Numbered from the stretch's first letter, positions 39,097 to 52,836 are shown. The stretch: DNA of 64,000 bases from Entomohabitans teleogrylli (GCF_001484765.1 NZ_LLXO01000018.1:51033-115032); one strand, 5' to 3'. Numbers and translations: made by a program. The notes: a model not told the origin generated them from the sequence alone.

Positions 39097-40005
39097 ATGC
39101 TACGTATTTTCATCCTGATGTGCTCACTGATTGGTTTCAGCGTCGGCGCCCAGCCCATTGCGGCACCAGAGATGACGGACATCGTTACCGATCCGTCAGG
39201 TTTCCTGACGCCGGACGAGTTCAGCGCCCTGAAACAGCAGGTTGATACGCTGAACGCACAGACCGGCGCCCAGTTGGGCATTCTGGTTATCCCGGGTACC
39301 GCTGAAGATACCATTGAGCAATTCGCCACCCGGGTCTTTGATGAGTGGCAACTGGGTGATGCGCAGCGCAATGATGGCGTTCTGTTGCTGGTCGCCTGGC
39401 AGGATAAAAAAGTGCGTATTGAAGTGGGCTACGGGCTGGAGGGGATCATTACTGACGCCCTGGCCGGCAGAATCATTCGCGAAGCGATAATCCCGTCGTT
39501 TAAAACCGGCGATCTGGCGCAGGGATTACGCCAGGGGGTGGAATATATCGGCGTATTAATTAAGCGCCAGCCACTACCTGACGCATCAGGCGATATTTCC
39601 AATGAGATCAGCCCACTGTGGGGTGTGGTTATCTGGGCGCTGGTGCTGTGTTTTATTGTCGCTGTCGGTAACTCCAGCGTGCTGAAATGGCTGATATTCG
39701 GCGCCATCGCTGCAAGCTTTATCCTGCTCTATAGTGGAGGGGAGCAACCCTGGGTTGGATATCTGCTGTTTCCACTATTTCTGACGCCGTTTATCGTGAT
39801 TTTCGCGATAATGACACCGCTGGGGCGCACCATCCGCGACAGAATGGCCATAAACAATAAAAACAGCCGCGGCGACAAATCGGGATGGAGGAACTCAGGC
39901 TCCAGATCTTCCTCCTCATCATCGTCTTCTTCATCACGCTCCAGCAGCAGCTCCCGGGGCGGTGGCGGCTCCAGCGGCGGCGGCGGCGCCTCAGGGAGCT
40001 GGTAG
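39097..40005 (+). CDS. ygcG: TPM-domain membrane protein YgcG, copy 2
   Basis: 302 residues from the ATG at 39097 (GGAGGCC upstream). Signal peptide (MLRIFILMCSLIGFSVGA), TPM domain (about 25-165), membrane segments at about 180-230 and 235-255, then a run of serines with arginines and a Gly/Ser tail ending GGGGASGSW. E. coli has a single ygcG between queE and eno; I gave that symbol to this copy because its length is closest, but either could be the original. Confidence 0.87.
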   Translation: MLRIFILMCSLIGFSVGAQPIAAPEMTDIVTDPSGFLTPDEFSALKQQVDTLNAQTGAQLGILVIPGTAEDTIEQFATRVFDEWQLGDAQRNDGVLLLVAWQDKKVRIEVGYGLEGIITDALAGRIIREAIIPSFKTGDLAQGLRQGVEYIGVLIKRQPLPDASGDISNEISPLWGVVIWALVLCFIVAVGNSSVLKWLIFGAIAASFILLYSGGEQPWVGYLLFPLFLTPFIVIFAIMTPLGRTIRDRMAINNKNSRGDKSGWRNSGSRSSSSSSSSSSRSSSSSRGGGGSSGGGGASGSW

Positions 40006-40012
40006 CCCTGGG

Positions 40013-40723
40013 CTAATCCCCGGAAAGCGCCGCCACAAAGCGACGGGTGATCTGCTGAGGGCGGGTAATCGCCCCACCGACCACCACCGACCAGGCGCCC
40101 AGCGCAAGACAGCGGGCGGCGATAGCTGGCGTATCGATATGGCCTTCGGCAATCACTGGCGTATTCAGGGTCGCCAGCATTTCGCGCAAAAGCCGATAAT
40201 CACCGTTCGCCAGCGTCATCCCCGCGGTCTGGCGCGTATAACCGCACAGCGTGGTGCCGATACAGTCAAATCCCAGCGCCTCGGCCTGTTGCGCCTCCTC
40301 AAGGGTGGCGATATCGGCCATCAGCAGCACATCCGGCCAGCCAGCGCGAATAGCGGCCACCAGCCCGGACAGGGTCTCCCCCGCCGGTCGCGGGCGCAGT
40401 GTCGCATCCAGAACAATCATCGCCGGACGCAACGCCATCAGTTCGGTGACTTCTTTCAGTGTCGGAGTAATGTACACTTCGCTATCGGCATAACTGCGCT
40501 TAATCAGGGCAATCACCGGTAGCCCAACGCACTGTTGAATCGCCTGCACATCGGCCACGCTGCTGGCGCGAATCCCCGCCGCGCCTCCCTGCTGCGCGGC
40601 CAGCGCCATGCGCGACATAATAAACGGGCTGTGCAGGGGTTCATCTTCCAGCGCCTGGCAGGAAACCACCAGCCGCCCGCGGATTTGCGCCAGCATATTA
40701 TCCGGTAGGTCTTTTTTGATCAT
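40013..40723 (-). CDS. nanE: N-acetylmannosamine-6-phosphate 2-epimerase NanE
   Basis: Converts ManNAc-6-P to GlcNAc-6-P in sialic acid catabolism. 236 residues from the ATG at 40721-40723 (AAGG upstream); longer frames run into the promoter. TIM-barrel family motifs: VVSCQALEDEPLHSP, GGAAGIRA, ALIKRSYADSEVYITPT with the catalytic Lys, and EALGFDCIGTTLCGYT, VIAEGHIDTP, VVVGGAITRP. No nanA, nanT or nanK is beside it, so it is an orphan copy between ygcG and eno. Confidence 0.92.
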   Translation of the reverse strand: MIKKDLPDNMLAQIRGRLVVSCQALEDEPLHSPFIMSRMALAAQQGGAAGIRASSVADVQAIQQCVGLPVIALIKRSYADSEVYITPTLKEVTELMALRPAMIVLDATLRPRPAGETLSGLVAAIRAGWPDVLLMADIATLEEAQQAEALGFDCIGTTLCGYTRQTAGMTLANGDYRLLREMLATLNTPVIAEGHIDTPAIAARCLALGAWSVVVGGAITRPQQITRRFVAALSGD

Positions 40724-40841
40724 CGCTGTTCGCCTTAACAGGGTCTCTGTGAGGGAGGTAGCCGTCGGTAGATTTCGGCGCTGGAATATGGCTTGAGTGT
40801 AGCGCGATCGGCCCGGAGCATCTGAGCGGCGCATCAAAAAC

Positions 40842-40866
40842 AAAAAAGCCGGGCATTCGCCCGGCT
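40842..40866 (-). terminator. Intrinsic terminator of eno
   Basis: On the minus strand an 8-bp stem AGCCGGGC / GCCCGGCT with a 4-nt loop is followed by TTTTTTG, about 20 nt after the eno stop. Typical factor-independent terminator; it also separates eno from nanE, which has its own short upstream region. Confidence 0.9.
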
Positions 40867-40887
40867 CGTCTACATCAGGAACAGCGC

Positions 40888-42255
<1,368 letters not shown>

Positions 42256-42264
42256 CTAACTTTT

Positions 42265-43917
<1,653 letters not shown>

Positions 43918-43956
43918 TTAGGTTTAAAGACGATGGAATAACCAGGACGGGAAAGT

Positions 43957-43985
43957 AGTATACCCGAACACAACGAGGCCCACAA
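43957..43985 (-). promoter_or_regulatory. Predicted pyrG promoter
   Basis: Minus strand: -35 TTGTGG (43985-43980), 17-bp spacer, -10 TATACT (43962-43957). The start would lie about 50 bp before the pyrG ATG, within the 225-bp mazG-pyrG gap. Confidence 0.6.
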
Positions 43986-44127
43986 ACATTCATTCTCTGC
44001 TCTCTGGCCGCGCACCGCAGCGCCTCAGGGAGAAGAAAATAACCCTTCCGGGGTAAAAGTTTTTGACGCAAATCAAGCGCTTGTCATTTTAAAATGAGCA
44101 CAAATCGCGCTTGATTGCCAAAAGACG

Positions 44128-44922
44128 TTAAATATCAGTTTCCTGGCGTTTAACCTGCTGCCACGCCGCTTCCATCTGCGCCAGGCTGGCCTGATCCATT
44201 TTTATCCCCTGCGCGGCGATAAGTTGCTCCACCTGGCGAAAACGGCGCTCGAATTTACGGTTGGCTTTTTGCAGCGCCACCTCCGCTTTACTGCCCAGAT
44301 GACGCGAAAGGTTGACCGTGGCGAACAGCAGATCGCCAATCTCCTCCTCCAGTTTTTCCGCGTCGACCACCGCCTGCTGCGCCTCGTGCATCACTTCATC
44401 CAGCTCTTCGTGCACTTTGTCGACCACCGGCCCCAGCGATTCCCAGTCGAACCCCACCGCCGCCACGCGCTTCTGGATTTTATGCGCGCGCATCAAAGCT
44501 GGCAGAGCCAGCGGGATATCATCCAGCGCCGAATGCTGATCTTTGGCACTGCGCTCGGCGCTCTTAATCGCCTCCCAGCGCGCCAGCGCCGCCGGGCTGT
44601 CGCCCGCTACGGCGTCGGAGAAAATATGCGGGTGACGGCGCTCCAGTTTATCGCTGATGGCGTCACAGACATCGCTGAAGTCAAAACGCCCCTGCTCTCT
44701 GGCCATTTCGGCATAAAACACCACCTGAAGCAGCAAATCGCCCAGTTCGCCGCGCAAATCGTCAAAATCTTCGCGGGCGATGGCGTCCAGCACTTCGTAG
44801 GTCTCTTCAAGAGTGTACGGGGCGATGGACGCAAAGGTCTGCTCTTTATCCCAGGGACAGCCGCTTTGCGGATCGCGCAGGCGCTGCATAATCGTCATCA
44901 GACGCGCTATAGGAGATGCCAT
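44128..44922 (-). CDS. mazG: Nucleoside triphosphate pyrophosphohydrolase MazG
   Basis: Hydrolyses NTPs and dNTPs to monophosphates plus PPi. 264 residues. Two MazG repeats, the first with CPWDKEQTFASIAPYTLEE and ELGDLLLQVVFYAEMA (EExxE and ExxD metal sites), the second around EELDEVMHEAQQAV and EEIGDLLFATVN. In E. coli it follows mazE-mazF; here it follows relA after only 96 bp and mazEF are missing. Confidence 0.96.
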   Translation of the reverse strand: MASPIARLMTIMQRLRDPQSGCPWDKEQTFASIAPYTLEETYEVLDAIAREDFDDLRGELGDLLLQVVFYAEMAREQGRFDFSDVCDAISDKLERRHPHIFSDAVAGDSPAALARWEAIKSAERSAKDQHSALDDIPLALPALMRAHKIQKRVAAVGFDWESLGPVVDKVHEELDEVMHEAQQAVVDAEKLEEEIGDLLFATVNLSRHLGSKAEVALQKANRKFERRFRQVEQLIAAQGIKMDQASLAQMEAAWQQVKRQETDI

Positions 44923-45018
44923 GAAACTTCGCTTCCTTAAAATGATTCAGGGCGCAGACAATAGCACCCTGATAAAAGCGCGGTAAAGAATAGCGCGGCA
45001 ACCCGGCTGCGCATTCAA

Positions 45019-47247
45019 TCAGCCGTGCAAGCGGCGCGCATCGATAATATCCGGTACCTGGTTAAGTTTACCGAGCACCCGCCCCAGTACCTGCAGGTTG
45101 TAAATCTCGATATCCATATCAATGGTCGCCAGCTGCTGGCGGGTATCGCTGCGGCTGGTCACCCCGAGTACATTCACCTTTTCGTTGGCGAGGATGGTGG
45201 TGATATCGCGCAGCAGTCCGCTGCGATCGTTGGCGGTCACCCGCACCACCAGCGAATAGCCTGCGGAATAGCTTTCGCCCCACACCGCATCGACAATACG
45301 TTCCGGCGCATGGTTTTGCAGTTCCGCCAGTTGATCGCAATCCGAGCGGTGGATAGAAATACCGCGTCCCTGGGTGATAAAACCGACTATATCGTCCCCG
45401 GGGATCGGCTGGCAGCAGCGGGCAATGTGATGCATCAGATTACCCACCCCTTCCACGACCACCCTGCCGTTGTCCCTGCTGCGGTTCTGCGGCGCATAGG
45501 TTTTCTGCTTCAACTGCTCCAGCGCTTTCGCATCCTGCTCGGCGGCGCTGGGTTTATTAAACTGCGCCTGCAGGAAATTGATCATCTGATTGAGGCGAAT
45601 ATCCCCGCCGCCAATCGCCGCCAGCAGTTCCTCCACTTCGTTGAAGTTATAGCGCGGCAGCAGATGTTTTTCCGCCTCCTTGAGGCTAATACCGAGGTGA
45701 GCCAGCTCGTCGTCCAGAATCTGCCTGCCGGCGAGGATATTTTTGTCCCGATCCTGTTTGCGGAACCAGGCGTGAATCTTGGAGCGACCGCGGCTGGTGG
45801 TGACATAGCCGAGGTTGGGATTCAGCCAGTCGCGGCTCGGGTTGGGCTGTTTCTGGGTGATAATTTCAATCTGATCACCCATTTGCAGTTGATAGGTGAA
45901 GGGCACGATGCGCCCGCCGATCTTCGCCCCAATACAGCGATGCCCGACATCGCTGTGGATATGGTAGGCGAAATCCAGCGGCGTAGAGCCCGCCGGCAGG
46001 TCCACCACATCCCCTTTGGGAGTAAAGACGTAAACCCGATCGTCAAATACCTGACTGCGCACTTCATCAAGCATTTCACCCGAATCGGCCATCTCCTCCT
46101 GCCAGGCGATCAGTTTACGCAGCCAGGCGATACGGTCTTCATAGCCGGAACGCCCGCCGGTGACGGTCCCCTCTTTGTATTTCCAGTGGGCGGCGACGCC
46201 AAGTTCAGCATCCTCATGCATCTGTTTAGTGCGGATCTGAATCTCAACGGTTTTCCCCCCCGGCCCGAGGACCACGGTATGGATGGACTGGTAGCCATTG
46301 GGTTTCGGATTGGCGACATAATCATCAAACTCATCCGGCAGATGGCGAAAATGAGTATGCACAATCCCCAGCACGGCATAGCAGTCCTGCAGGCGCTCCG
46401 CCACAATACGCACCGCCCGGACATCGAACAGTTCATCAAACGCCAAATGCTTTTTCTGCATTTTGCGCCAGATACTGTAGATATGCTTGGGGCGGCCGTA
46501 GACTTCCGCCTTCACGCCCTCTTCTTTAATCGACTTGCGCAACTGGCCGACGAATTCTTCAATGTAGTGCTCACGATCGATGCGCCGCTCATGCAGCAGT
46601 TTAGCGATCTGCTTGTACTCCGCCGGATGCAGGTAGCGGAAGCAGTAATCCTCCAGCTCCCATTTCAGTTGCCCGATCCCGAGGCGATTCGCCAGCGGCG
46701 CATAAATATTGGTACACTCCTTGGCGGCCAGCACCCGCTCATCTTCCGGCGCGTCTTTGACCTCTCGCAGGTGCGCGATACGCTCCGCCAGCTTGATGAC
46801 CACACAGCGGAAGTCATCCACCATCGCCAGCAGCATACGCCGCACGTTGTCCACCTGTTCAGAAGGGACGGAGTCATTGTGCGTCGCCTTCAACTGGCGA
46901 ATCGCATCCATGTCCCGCACCCCGTGAATCAGGGTCACCACCGACTTGCCGACGGTTTCTTTGAGGATCTCCTCGCTGACCACCCCCGCGTCCGCCAGGG
47001 GAAACAGCAGCGCCGCCCGCAGCGTGTCGAGATCCATGCTGAGCATTGACAGGATCTCAACCATTTCCACGCCGCGCCACAGCAGCAGATCGGCATCCGG
47101 ATGCCCCTGTGTTTGCTGCTGACAATATCGCCAGACCTCGGCTAAGCGCTCACATGACTGCTGGCTGGCGATCCCCAGGCTGCTCACCCATTTTTCGAGG
47201 TCAAATTCACCAGCTTTATTGAGATGTGCACTTCTTACCGCGACCAT
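45019..47247 (-). CDS. relA: (p)ppGpp synthetase RelA
   Basis: Ribosome-associated alarmone synthetase for the stringent response. 742 residues (E. coli 744). Domains: degenerate HD hydrolase (about 50-200), synthetase (about 230-380, with GRPKHIYSIWRKMQKKHLAFDELFDVRAVRI and PNGYQSIHTVVLGP), TGS (about 405-465, VFTPKGDVVDLPAGSTPLDFAY), zinc-finger-like region (CCQPIPGDDIVGFIT) and C-terminal ACT (VRVTANDRSGLLRDIT). Confidence 0.98.
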   Translation of the reverse strand: MVAVRSAHLNKAGEFDLEKWVSSLGIASQQSCERLAEVWRYCQQQTQGHPDADLLLWRGVEMVEILSMLSMDLDTLRAALLFPLADAGVVSEEILKETVGKSVVTLIHGVRDMDAIRQLKATHNDSVPSEQVDNVRRMLLAMVDDFRCVVIKLAERIAHLREVKDAPEDERVLAAKECTNIYAPLANRLGIGQLKWELEDYCFRYLHPAEYKQIAKLLHERRIDREHYIEEFVGQLRKSIKEEGVKAEVYGRPKHIYSIWRKMQKKHLAFDELFDVRAVRIVAERLQDCYAVLGIVHTHFRHLPDEFDDYVANPKPNGYQSIHTVVLGPGGKTVEIQIRTKQMHEDAELGVAAHWKYKEGTVTGGRSGYEDRIAWLRKLIAWQEEMADSGEMLDEVRSQVFDDRVYVFTPKGDVVDLPAGSTPLDFAYHIHSDVGHRCIGAKIGGRIVPFTYQLQMGDQIEIITQKQPNPSRDWLNPNLGYVTTSRGRSKIHAWFRKQDRDKNILAGRQILDDELAHLGISLKEAEKHLLPRYNFNEVEELLAAIGGGDIRLNQMINFLQAQFNKPSAAEQDAKALEQLKQKTYAPQNRSRDNGRVVVEGVGNLMHHIARCCQPIPGDDIVGFITQGRGISIHRSDCDQLAELQNHAPERIVDAVWGESYSAGYSLVVRVTANDRSGLLRDITTILANEKVNVLGVTSRSDTRQQLATIDMDIEIYNLQVLGRVLGKLNQVPDIIDARRLHG

Positions 47248-47301
47248 TGTCCTCTCCTTTTGGGACCACGCCCGTCACAGCGGACGAACGTTTTAAATCG
47301 G

Positions 47302-48600
47302 TTAACGCTTTACAAACAACGCCATGGATTCCAGATGCCCGGTATGGGGAAACATATCCAGCATCGTCAGACGCGTAAGCTGAAACCCATTCTGCAACAG
47401 GATTTCGCTGTCCCGGGCCAGGGTGCTGGGATTACAGGACACATACACCACCCGCTCCGCAGACAGTTTGACAATTTGGTTCATCACGCCCGGCGCGCCG
47501 GCGCGGGCGGGATCGAGCAATACTTTATCCACCCCCTGCGCCGCCCAGGGTTGGCGGGTCACGTCCTCTTCGAGGTTTTCGTGGAAAAATATCGCATGCT
47601 CTGCGCCATTTCTCTGCGCATTGCCGCGCGCCATCGCCACCAGTTCGGGTACCCCCTCGACGCCCGTCACCCGGACCGCGCGCCGGGACAGCGGCAGGGT
47701 AAAGTTCCCCATGCCGCAAAACAGATCGAGGATATGTTCATGGGGTTGCGGATCCAGCCATTCAATAGCCCGCCGGACCATTTGTTGATTCACCGCATCA
47801 TTGACCTGAATAAAATCCCGCGGGCTAAAGGATAAGCGTAGACCGTCAATATCATACCAGGGAGATTCGCCGCGAACAGGCTCCAGTGTGTCACTTTGCG
47901 GCGCCAGGAACAGCGCTAAATCATGATGATGCGAAAACTGTTCCAGTTTTTGGCGGTCGGCGGCGCTCAGGGGGGCCAGATGGCGCAACACCATCAGGGG
48001 TCCATTACCCGCCAGCACCAGTTCCACATGTCCCGGTTGCTCGCTGGCGCGCAAACCGGACAGGCATTCACGCAGCGGCGTCAGCAATGCCTCAAGGCGG
48101 GGCGCCAGAATGGGGCACTGATGAATATCCACCAGCGCTTTACTTCCGGCGCGGCGAAATCCCATACTCAATACCCCGCCGCGCGGCGCGGCCTGTAGGC
48201 TCAGCCGCGCCCGGCGCCGGTACCCCCAGGCAGGCCCGGCAATCACATCGTCCACCTCGTGTTTCATCATCCTCGCCAGCGCGCGGGATTTGCTCGCCTG
48301 CTGTAACTCAACGGCAACGTGCTGTTGCTGGCAACCGCCGCAGACGCCAAAGTGCGGGCAGCGTGGCTGCTGGCGCTGTGGACTGTCGTTCAACCGCCGT
48401 TTGACTACAGCAAGGCTATACTGGCGCTTGTCTTCGTTGATTTCGGCCTCAACGCTCTCACCGGGCAGCGCCCCGGCGATAAATAGCGTTTTGCCGTTAT
48501 GTTTCGCAACCCCCTGGCCAAAAGAATCCAGGTCATTTACTGTTACGGTTATGATCTGACGCGGCGAAACGCGTCGTTTTGCAGAGTAAAATTGCGCCAT
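47302..48600 (-). CDS. rlmD: 23S rRNA (uracil-1939-C5) methyltransferase RlmD
   Basis: Adds the methyl group at U1939 of 23S rRNA using SAM. 432 residues. N-terminal TRAM domain (about 15-70, [21 protein letters not shown]); a 4Fe-4S site with cysteines in [15 protein letters not shown]; Rossmann motif [15 protein letters not shown]; catalytic [13 protein letters not shown]. It lies 54 bp upstream of relA on the same strand and is divergent from barA. Confidence 0.97.
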   Translation of the reverse strand: MAQFYSAKRRVSPRQIITVTVNDLDSFGQGVAKHNGKTLFIAGALPGESVEAEINEDKRQYSLAVVKRRLNDSPQRQQPRCPHFGVCGGCQQQHVAVELQQASKSRALARMMKHEVDDVIAGPAWGYRRRARLSLQAAPRGGVLSMGFRRAGSKALVDIHQCPILAPRLEALLTPLRECLSGLRASEQPGHVELVLAGNGPLMVLRHLAPLSAADRQKLEQFSHHHDLALFLAPQSDTLEPVRGESPWYDIDGLRLSFSPRDFIQVNDAVNQQMVRRAIEWLDPQPHEHILDLFCGMGNFTLPLSRRAVRVTGVEGVPELVAMARGNAQRNGAEHAIFFHENLEEDVTRQPWAAQGVDKVLLDPARAGAPGVMNQIVKLSAERVVYVSCNPSTLARDSEILLQNGFQLTRLTMLDMFPHTGHLESMALFVKR

Positions 48601-48786
48601 TGCGAAGTGTCATTTGTTAAATTAATACGATTGATATTCTGAGTCATTTTTGTACCGGCAGGCAGCAACAAATTCGTCCGCCCGCTGCGGCGGCCATTTC
48701 GGGTCGGCCCGAAGAGGCGCGTATTTACCAATGCCCCGGCACGCGAAGTATGACGAATATCGCTGATTCTCCCATAATGGAACTCC

Positions 48787-51570
48787 ATGACCAACTATAG
48801 CCTTCGGGCCCGCATGATGATTTTAATCCTGGCTCCGACAGTCCTGATAGGGTTGCTGTTGAGTCTGTTCTTTGTCGTGCACCGCTATCATGATCTTCAG
48901 CGCCAGTTGGAAGATGCCGGCGCCAACATCATCGAACCGCTGGCGGTCTCCAGCGAATATGGCATGAACTTTCAAAACCGCGAGTCAATACGCCAGCTCA
49001 TCAGCGTCCTGCATCGCCGGCATTCTAATATTGTACGGGCTATCTCGGTTTACGATGACAATAATCGGCTTTTCGTGACCTCCAACGCGATGCTCGACCC
49101 GTCGGTACTCCAGCTTCCGGACAGCGAGGCCATTCCCCCCGGGCTTACGGTGGTGCGCAACGGCGATACCCTGATTCTGCGTACCCCGATTATCCCGGAA
49201 CGTTATCTGCCGGATGAATCAGAAATTACTGATGCCAAGCCGGCTAATAACCAGCTTGGCTATATTGCCCTTGAGCTGGATTTACAGTCGGTCAGGCTCC
49301 AGCAGTACCGGGAAATTTTCACCTCGACCCTTTTGATGCTGTTTTGTGTCGGTATCGCCATGATTTTCGCCTGGCGGCTGATGCAGGACGTGACCGGGCC
49401 CATCCGCAATATGGTCAATACCGTTGACCGCATCCGCCGCGGCCAGCTCGACAGCCGGGTGGAGGGATTTATGCTCGGGGAACTGGATATGCTGAAAAAC
49501 GGCATTAACTCTATGGCCATGTCCCTGACCGCCTACCATGAAGAGATGCAGCATAACATCGACCAGGCGACCTCCGATCTGCGCGAAACCCTGGAGCAAA
49601 TGGAGATTCAGAACGTCGAGCTGGATCTCGCCAAAAAACGCGCCCAGGAGGCGGCGCGCATTAAGTCAGAGTTCCTGGCCAACATGTCCCACGAGCTGCG
49701 TACTCCGCTCAATGGCGTTATAGGCTTTACCCGTCTGACGCTGAAAACCGATCTCACCTCTACCCAGCGCGACCATCTGCATACCATTGAGCGCTCCGCC
49801 AATAACCTGCTGACCATCATTAACGACGTGCTGGATTTCTCGAAGCTGGAAGCCGGTAAGCTGATACTCGAAAGCATCCCTTTCCTGCTGAGAACCACCC
49901 TTGATGAAGTCGTCGCGCTGCTGGCTCATTCGGCCCACGACAAGGGGCTGGAGCTGACGCTGAATATTAAAAATGACGTGCCGGATAATGTGATCGGCGA
50001 TCCGCTGCGCCTGCAACAAATCGTCACCAATCTGGTGGGCAACGCCATTAAATTCACCGAAAACGGCAATATCGACGTACTGGTGGAAAAACGCTCCATC
50101 GGCAATAACAAAGTGCAGGTGGAAATCCGCATCACCGATACCGGTATCGGTATTCCGGAGCGCGACCAGTCGCGGCTGTTCCAGGCCTTCCGCCAGGCGG
50201 ACGCCAGTATCTCCCGGCGCCATGGCGGTACCGGGCTGGGGCTGGTCATTACCCAGCGGCTGGTAAAAGAGATGGGCGGCGAAATATCGTTCCACAGCCA
50301 GCCCGGCCACGGCTCCACCTTCTGGTTCCATATTAATCTGGATCTGAATGCCAACGCGGTAGTCGACCGCCACGCGCTGGACGTTCTGGAAGGCAAAACC
50401 ATCGCCTATGTCGAGCCCAATGAAGCCGCCGCGCGCAGTACTCTGGAGATGCTGTCCGCCACGCCGCTGAAAGTGATCTACAGTCCGGCCTTCGCAGCAC
50501 TGCCGGATGAGCACTATGATATTTTGCTGATTGGCATACCGGTGACATTCCGGGCGCCGCTGACCATGCAGCACGAGCGGCTGGCCCGGGCCATCGGGCT
50601 AACGGACTGCCTGATTCTGGCCGTCCCCTTCCATGCCCAGATTGACGCCGAGGCGCTGAAGAATCGCGGCGCTGGCGCCTGTATCAGCAAACCGATTACC
50701 ACAACGCGCCTGTTCCCTCTGTTGATAGAGCACTGCGCCGCCCACAGCCCGACAGCGAAAATCCACCACGACGGAAACGGCAAACTGCCCATGGCCGTGA
50801 TGGCGGTGGACGATAATCCGGCAAACCTGAAACTGATCGGCGCCCTGCTCGAAGATTTAGTGCAGCACGTGGTATTGTGCGACAGCGGCAGTCAGGCGCT
50901 GGAACATGCCCGGCAGACCACCTTCGACATTATTCTGATGGATATTCAGATGCCGGAGATGGACGGGATCCGCGCCTGCGAATTAATTCGCCAGCTCCCC
51001 CATCAGCAGCAAATCCCGATCGTTGCCGTTACCGCGCACGCCATGGCCGGCCAGAAAGAAAAGCTGTTGAATGCGGGGATGAACGACTACCTGGCCAAGC
51101 CGATAGAAGAAAAGAAACTTCACGATTTACTGCTGCGTTATCAGCCCGCCCTGATGCAGGGAACGTCCGTGCATCCACAAATCCGCGGCGCTGAGGCGGC
51201 GCCAGAGCCCATCGTGACCGAAAACCACAACGTCACCCTGGACTGGTCGCTGGCTCTACGCCAGGCAGCCAATAAAAGCGATCTGGCCCGGGATATGCTG
51301 AACATGCTGCTCGATTTCCTGCCTCAGGTGCGCAACATTGTCGAAGAGCAACTGGTCGGCGAGCAACCGGACGAGCTGGTGGATATTATCCATAAACTCC
51401 ACGGCAGTTGCGGCTATAGCGGCGTACCGCGCCTGAAACATTTATGCCAGATACTGGAAGAACAGCTGCGCGGCGGCGTTCCGGCGCCAGATCTGGAGCC
51501 GGAGTTGCTGGAATTGCTGGATGAGATGGACAACGTGGCGCGCGAAGCGCAGCAGATACCCGGCATCTGA
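48787..51570 (+). CDS. barA: Hybrid sensor histidine kinase BarA
   Basis: Membrane sensor that phosphorylates UvrY (SirA/GacA type), which turns on the CsrB and CsrC RNAs. 927 residues. Seen: membrane segments at about 10-30 and 176-195 around a periplasmic sensor; HAMP (about 200-255); HisKA with His302 in [11 protein letters not shown]; HATPase with [33 protein letters not shown] and [10 protein letters not shown]; receiver with Asp719 in [12 protein letters not shown]; and HPt with His869 in [12 protein letters not shown]. All phosphorelay residues are intact. CsrB, an output of this pathway, is also in the window. Confidence 0.98.
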   Translation: MTNYSLRARMMILILAPTVLIGLLLSLFFVVHRYHDLQRQLEDAGANIIEPLAVSSEYGMNFQNRESIRQLISVLHRRHSNIVRAISVYDDNNRLFVTSNAMLDPSVLQLPDSEAIPPGLTVVRNGDTLILRTPIIPERYLPDESEITDAKPANNQLGYIALELDLQSVRLQQYREIFTSTLLMLFCVGIAMIFAWRLMQDVTGPIRNMVNTVDRIRRGQLDSRVEGFMLGELDMLKNGINSMAMSLTAYHEEMQHNIDQATSDLRETLEQMEIQNVELDLAKKRAQEAARIKSEFLANMSHELRTPLNGVIGFTRLTLKTDLTSTQRDHLHTIERSANNLLTIINDVLDFSKLEAGKLILESIPFLLRTTLDEVVALLAHSAHDKGLELTLNIKNDVPDNVIGDPLRLQQIVTNLVGNAIKFTENGNIDVLVEKRSIGNNKVQVEIRITDTGIGIPERDQSRLFQAFRQADASISRRHGGTGLGLVITQRLVKEMGGEISFHSQPGHGSTFWFHINLDLNANAVVDRHALDVLEGKTIAYVEPNEAAARSTLEMLSATPLKVIYSPAFAALPDEHYDILLIGIPVTFRAPLTMQHERLARAIGLTDCLILAVPFHAQIDAEALKNRGAGACISKPITTTRLFPLLIEHCAAHSPTAKIHHDGNGKLPMAVMAVDDNPANLKLIGALLEDLVQHVVLCDSGSQALEHARQTTFDIILMDIQMPEMDGIRACELIRQLPHQQQIPIVAVTAHAMAGQKEKLLNAGMNDYLAKPIEEKKLHDLLLRYQPALMQGTSVHPQIRGAEAAPEPIVTENHNVTLDWSLALRQAANKSDLARDMLNMLLDFLPQVRNIVEEQLVGEQPDELVDIIHKLHGSCGYSGVPRLKHLCQILEEQLRGGVPAPDLEPELLELLDEMDNVAREAQQIPGI

Positions 51571-51626
51571 GCCGAAATCGCCGCGCCGCGCGATGGCGCG
51601 ACAGAGTGGTGAATGCAACCAATGAA

Positions 51627-51660
51627 CAGAGCCCAAAAGCAGCATTGTTTTTGGGCTCTG
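51627..51660. terminator. Bidirectional terminator between barA and garK
   Basis: A perfect 12-bp stem CAGAGCCCAAAA / TTTTGGGCTCTG with a 10-nt loop lies between the two converging genes. The A/T part of the stem provides T residues at the 3' side for barA transcripts and inside the stem for garK. Confidence 0.7.
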
Positions 51661-51693
51661 GTTTTGATCATCGGCAGGCTTGCGCGAAGGGAA

Positions 51694-52836
51694 CTATTTA
51701 AGGTGCTGACCCGCCCGCAGCGTCGCGGCAATATTGCGCGCCGCCATGCGCACATTGTCGCCGGCGCCTTCCAGCGCCTCCTGCAAACTACAGATGCGGT
51801 ACAGAACGCTGAACACGGCGTCCAGTCCGTGCTGGTGAACCACGCCGACATCCGCCGACAGACTGCCGGCAATCCCAATCACCGGCTTCTGGTAACGTTT
51901 CGCCACCCGCGCCACGCCAACCGGCACTTTACCGTGAATGGTCTGGCTGTCGATACGCCCTTCGCCGGTAATCACCAGGTCGGCATCCCGCACCAGCTCA
52001 TCAAGGTGCAGCGCCTCAGTGACAATTTCAATACCGTGGCGCAGCTCCGCGCCGCAAAACGCATACAGCCCGGCGCCCATCCCCCCTGCCGCGCCGCCGC
52101 CCGCCAGCGTCCGCACCTGAATACCCAGATCGCGCTCGATAATCGTGGCGAAGTGCGCCAGCGCCTCATCCAGTTGCGCCACCATCCGCTCGCTGGCCCC
52201 TTTCTGCGGCCCAAACACCGCCGAGGCGCCCTGCGACCCGGTCAGCGGATTCGTCACATCGCAGGCGACTTCAATACGGCAGTCGGCCAGCCGCTTATCA
52301 ATAGCGCTGATATCAATCCGCGCCAGGTTAATCAATTGCGCGCCGCCGGCGCCGATCTGCTCGCCGTCGGCGTCAAGCAGTTTCACCCCCAGCGCCTGTA
52401 GCATACCGGCGCCCGCGTCATTGGTCGCGCTGCCGCCGATGCCGATAATAATGTGCTCCACCCCTTTATCCAGGGCATGGCGAATCAGCTCGCCGGTCCC
52501 CCACGAGGTGGTGACCAGCGGATTACGCTCCTGCGGAGTCAACAGCTCAAGGCCGCTGGCCGCCGCCATTTCAATAAAAGCCTGCTGCTCGTCGCCAGAC
52601 AGGCCATAAAACGCCGCCACCGGTTCCCCGAGCGGCCCGGTCACGTCAATTTCCAGACGTCTGCCGCCGGTCGCCGCGACCATGGCGTCGACGGTACCTT
52701 CGCCACCATCGGCAAGGGGGAGCCTGACATACTGCGCCTCGGGGAATATGTCCCGAAACCCCTGTTCAATGCAGGTTGCCACTTCCAGTGCGCTCAGGCT
52801 TTCCTTATATGAATCTGGTGCGATTACTATTTTCAT
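51694..52836 (-). CDS. garK: Glycerate 2-kinase GarK
   Basis: Phosphorylates D-glycerate to 2-phosphoglycerate, the last step of glucarate/galactarate breakdown. 381 residues from the ATG at 52834-52836, the E. coli GarK length. Family motifs: MKIVIAPDSYKESLSALEVA, LADGGEGTVDAMVAAT, IGIGGSATNDAGAGML, GGGAAGGMGAG and VITGEGRIDSQT. In E. coli garK is in garPLRK elsewhere; here it follows gudD on the same strand, so it may be co-transcribed with gud. Confidence 0.95.
   Translation of the reverse strand: MKIVIAPDSYKESLSALEVATCIEQGFRDIFPEAQYVRLPLADGGEGTVDAMVAATGGRRLEIDVTGPLGEPVAAFYGLSGDEQQAFIEMAAASGLELLTPQERNPLVTTSWGTGELIRHALDKGVEHIIIGIGGSATNDAGAGMLQALGVKLLDADGEQIGAGGAQLINLARIDISAIDKRLADCRIEVACDVTNPLTGSQGASAVFGPQKGASERMVAQLDEALAHFATIIERDLGIQVRTLAGGGAAGGMGAGLYAFCGAELRHGIEIVTEALHLDELVRDADLVITGEGRIDSQTIHGKVPVGVARVAKRYQKPVIGIAGSLSADVGVVHQHGLDAVFSVLYRICSLQEALEGAGDNVRMAARNIAATLRAGQHLK

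Noticed and set aside
45025..47049. 674-residue open frame on the plus strand opposite relA
   Set aside because: It is fully antisense to relA and its composition (many Ile, His, Arg and Gln) is typical of a codon-bias shadow; no family motif or ribosome site.
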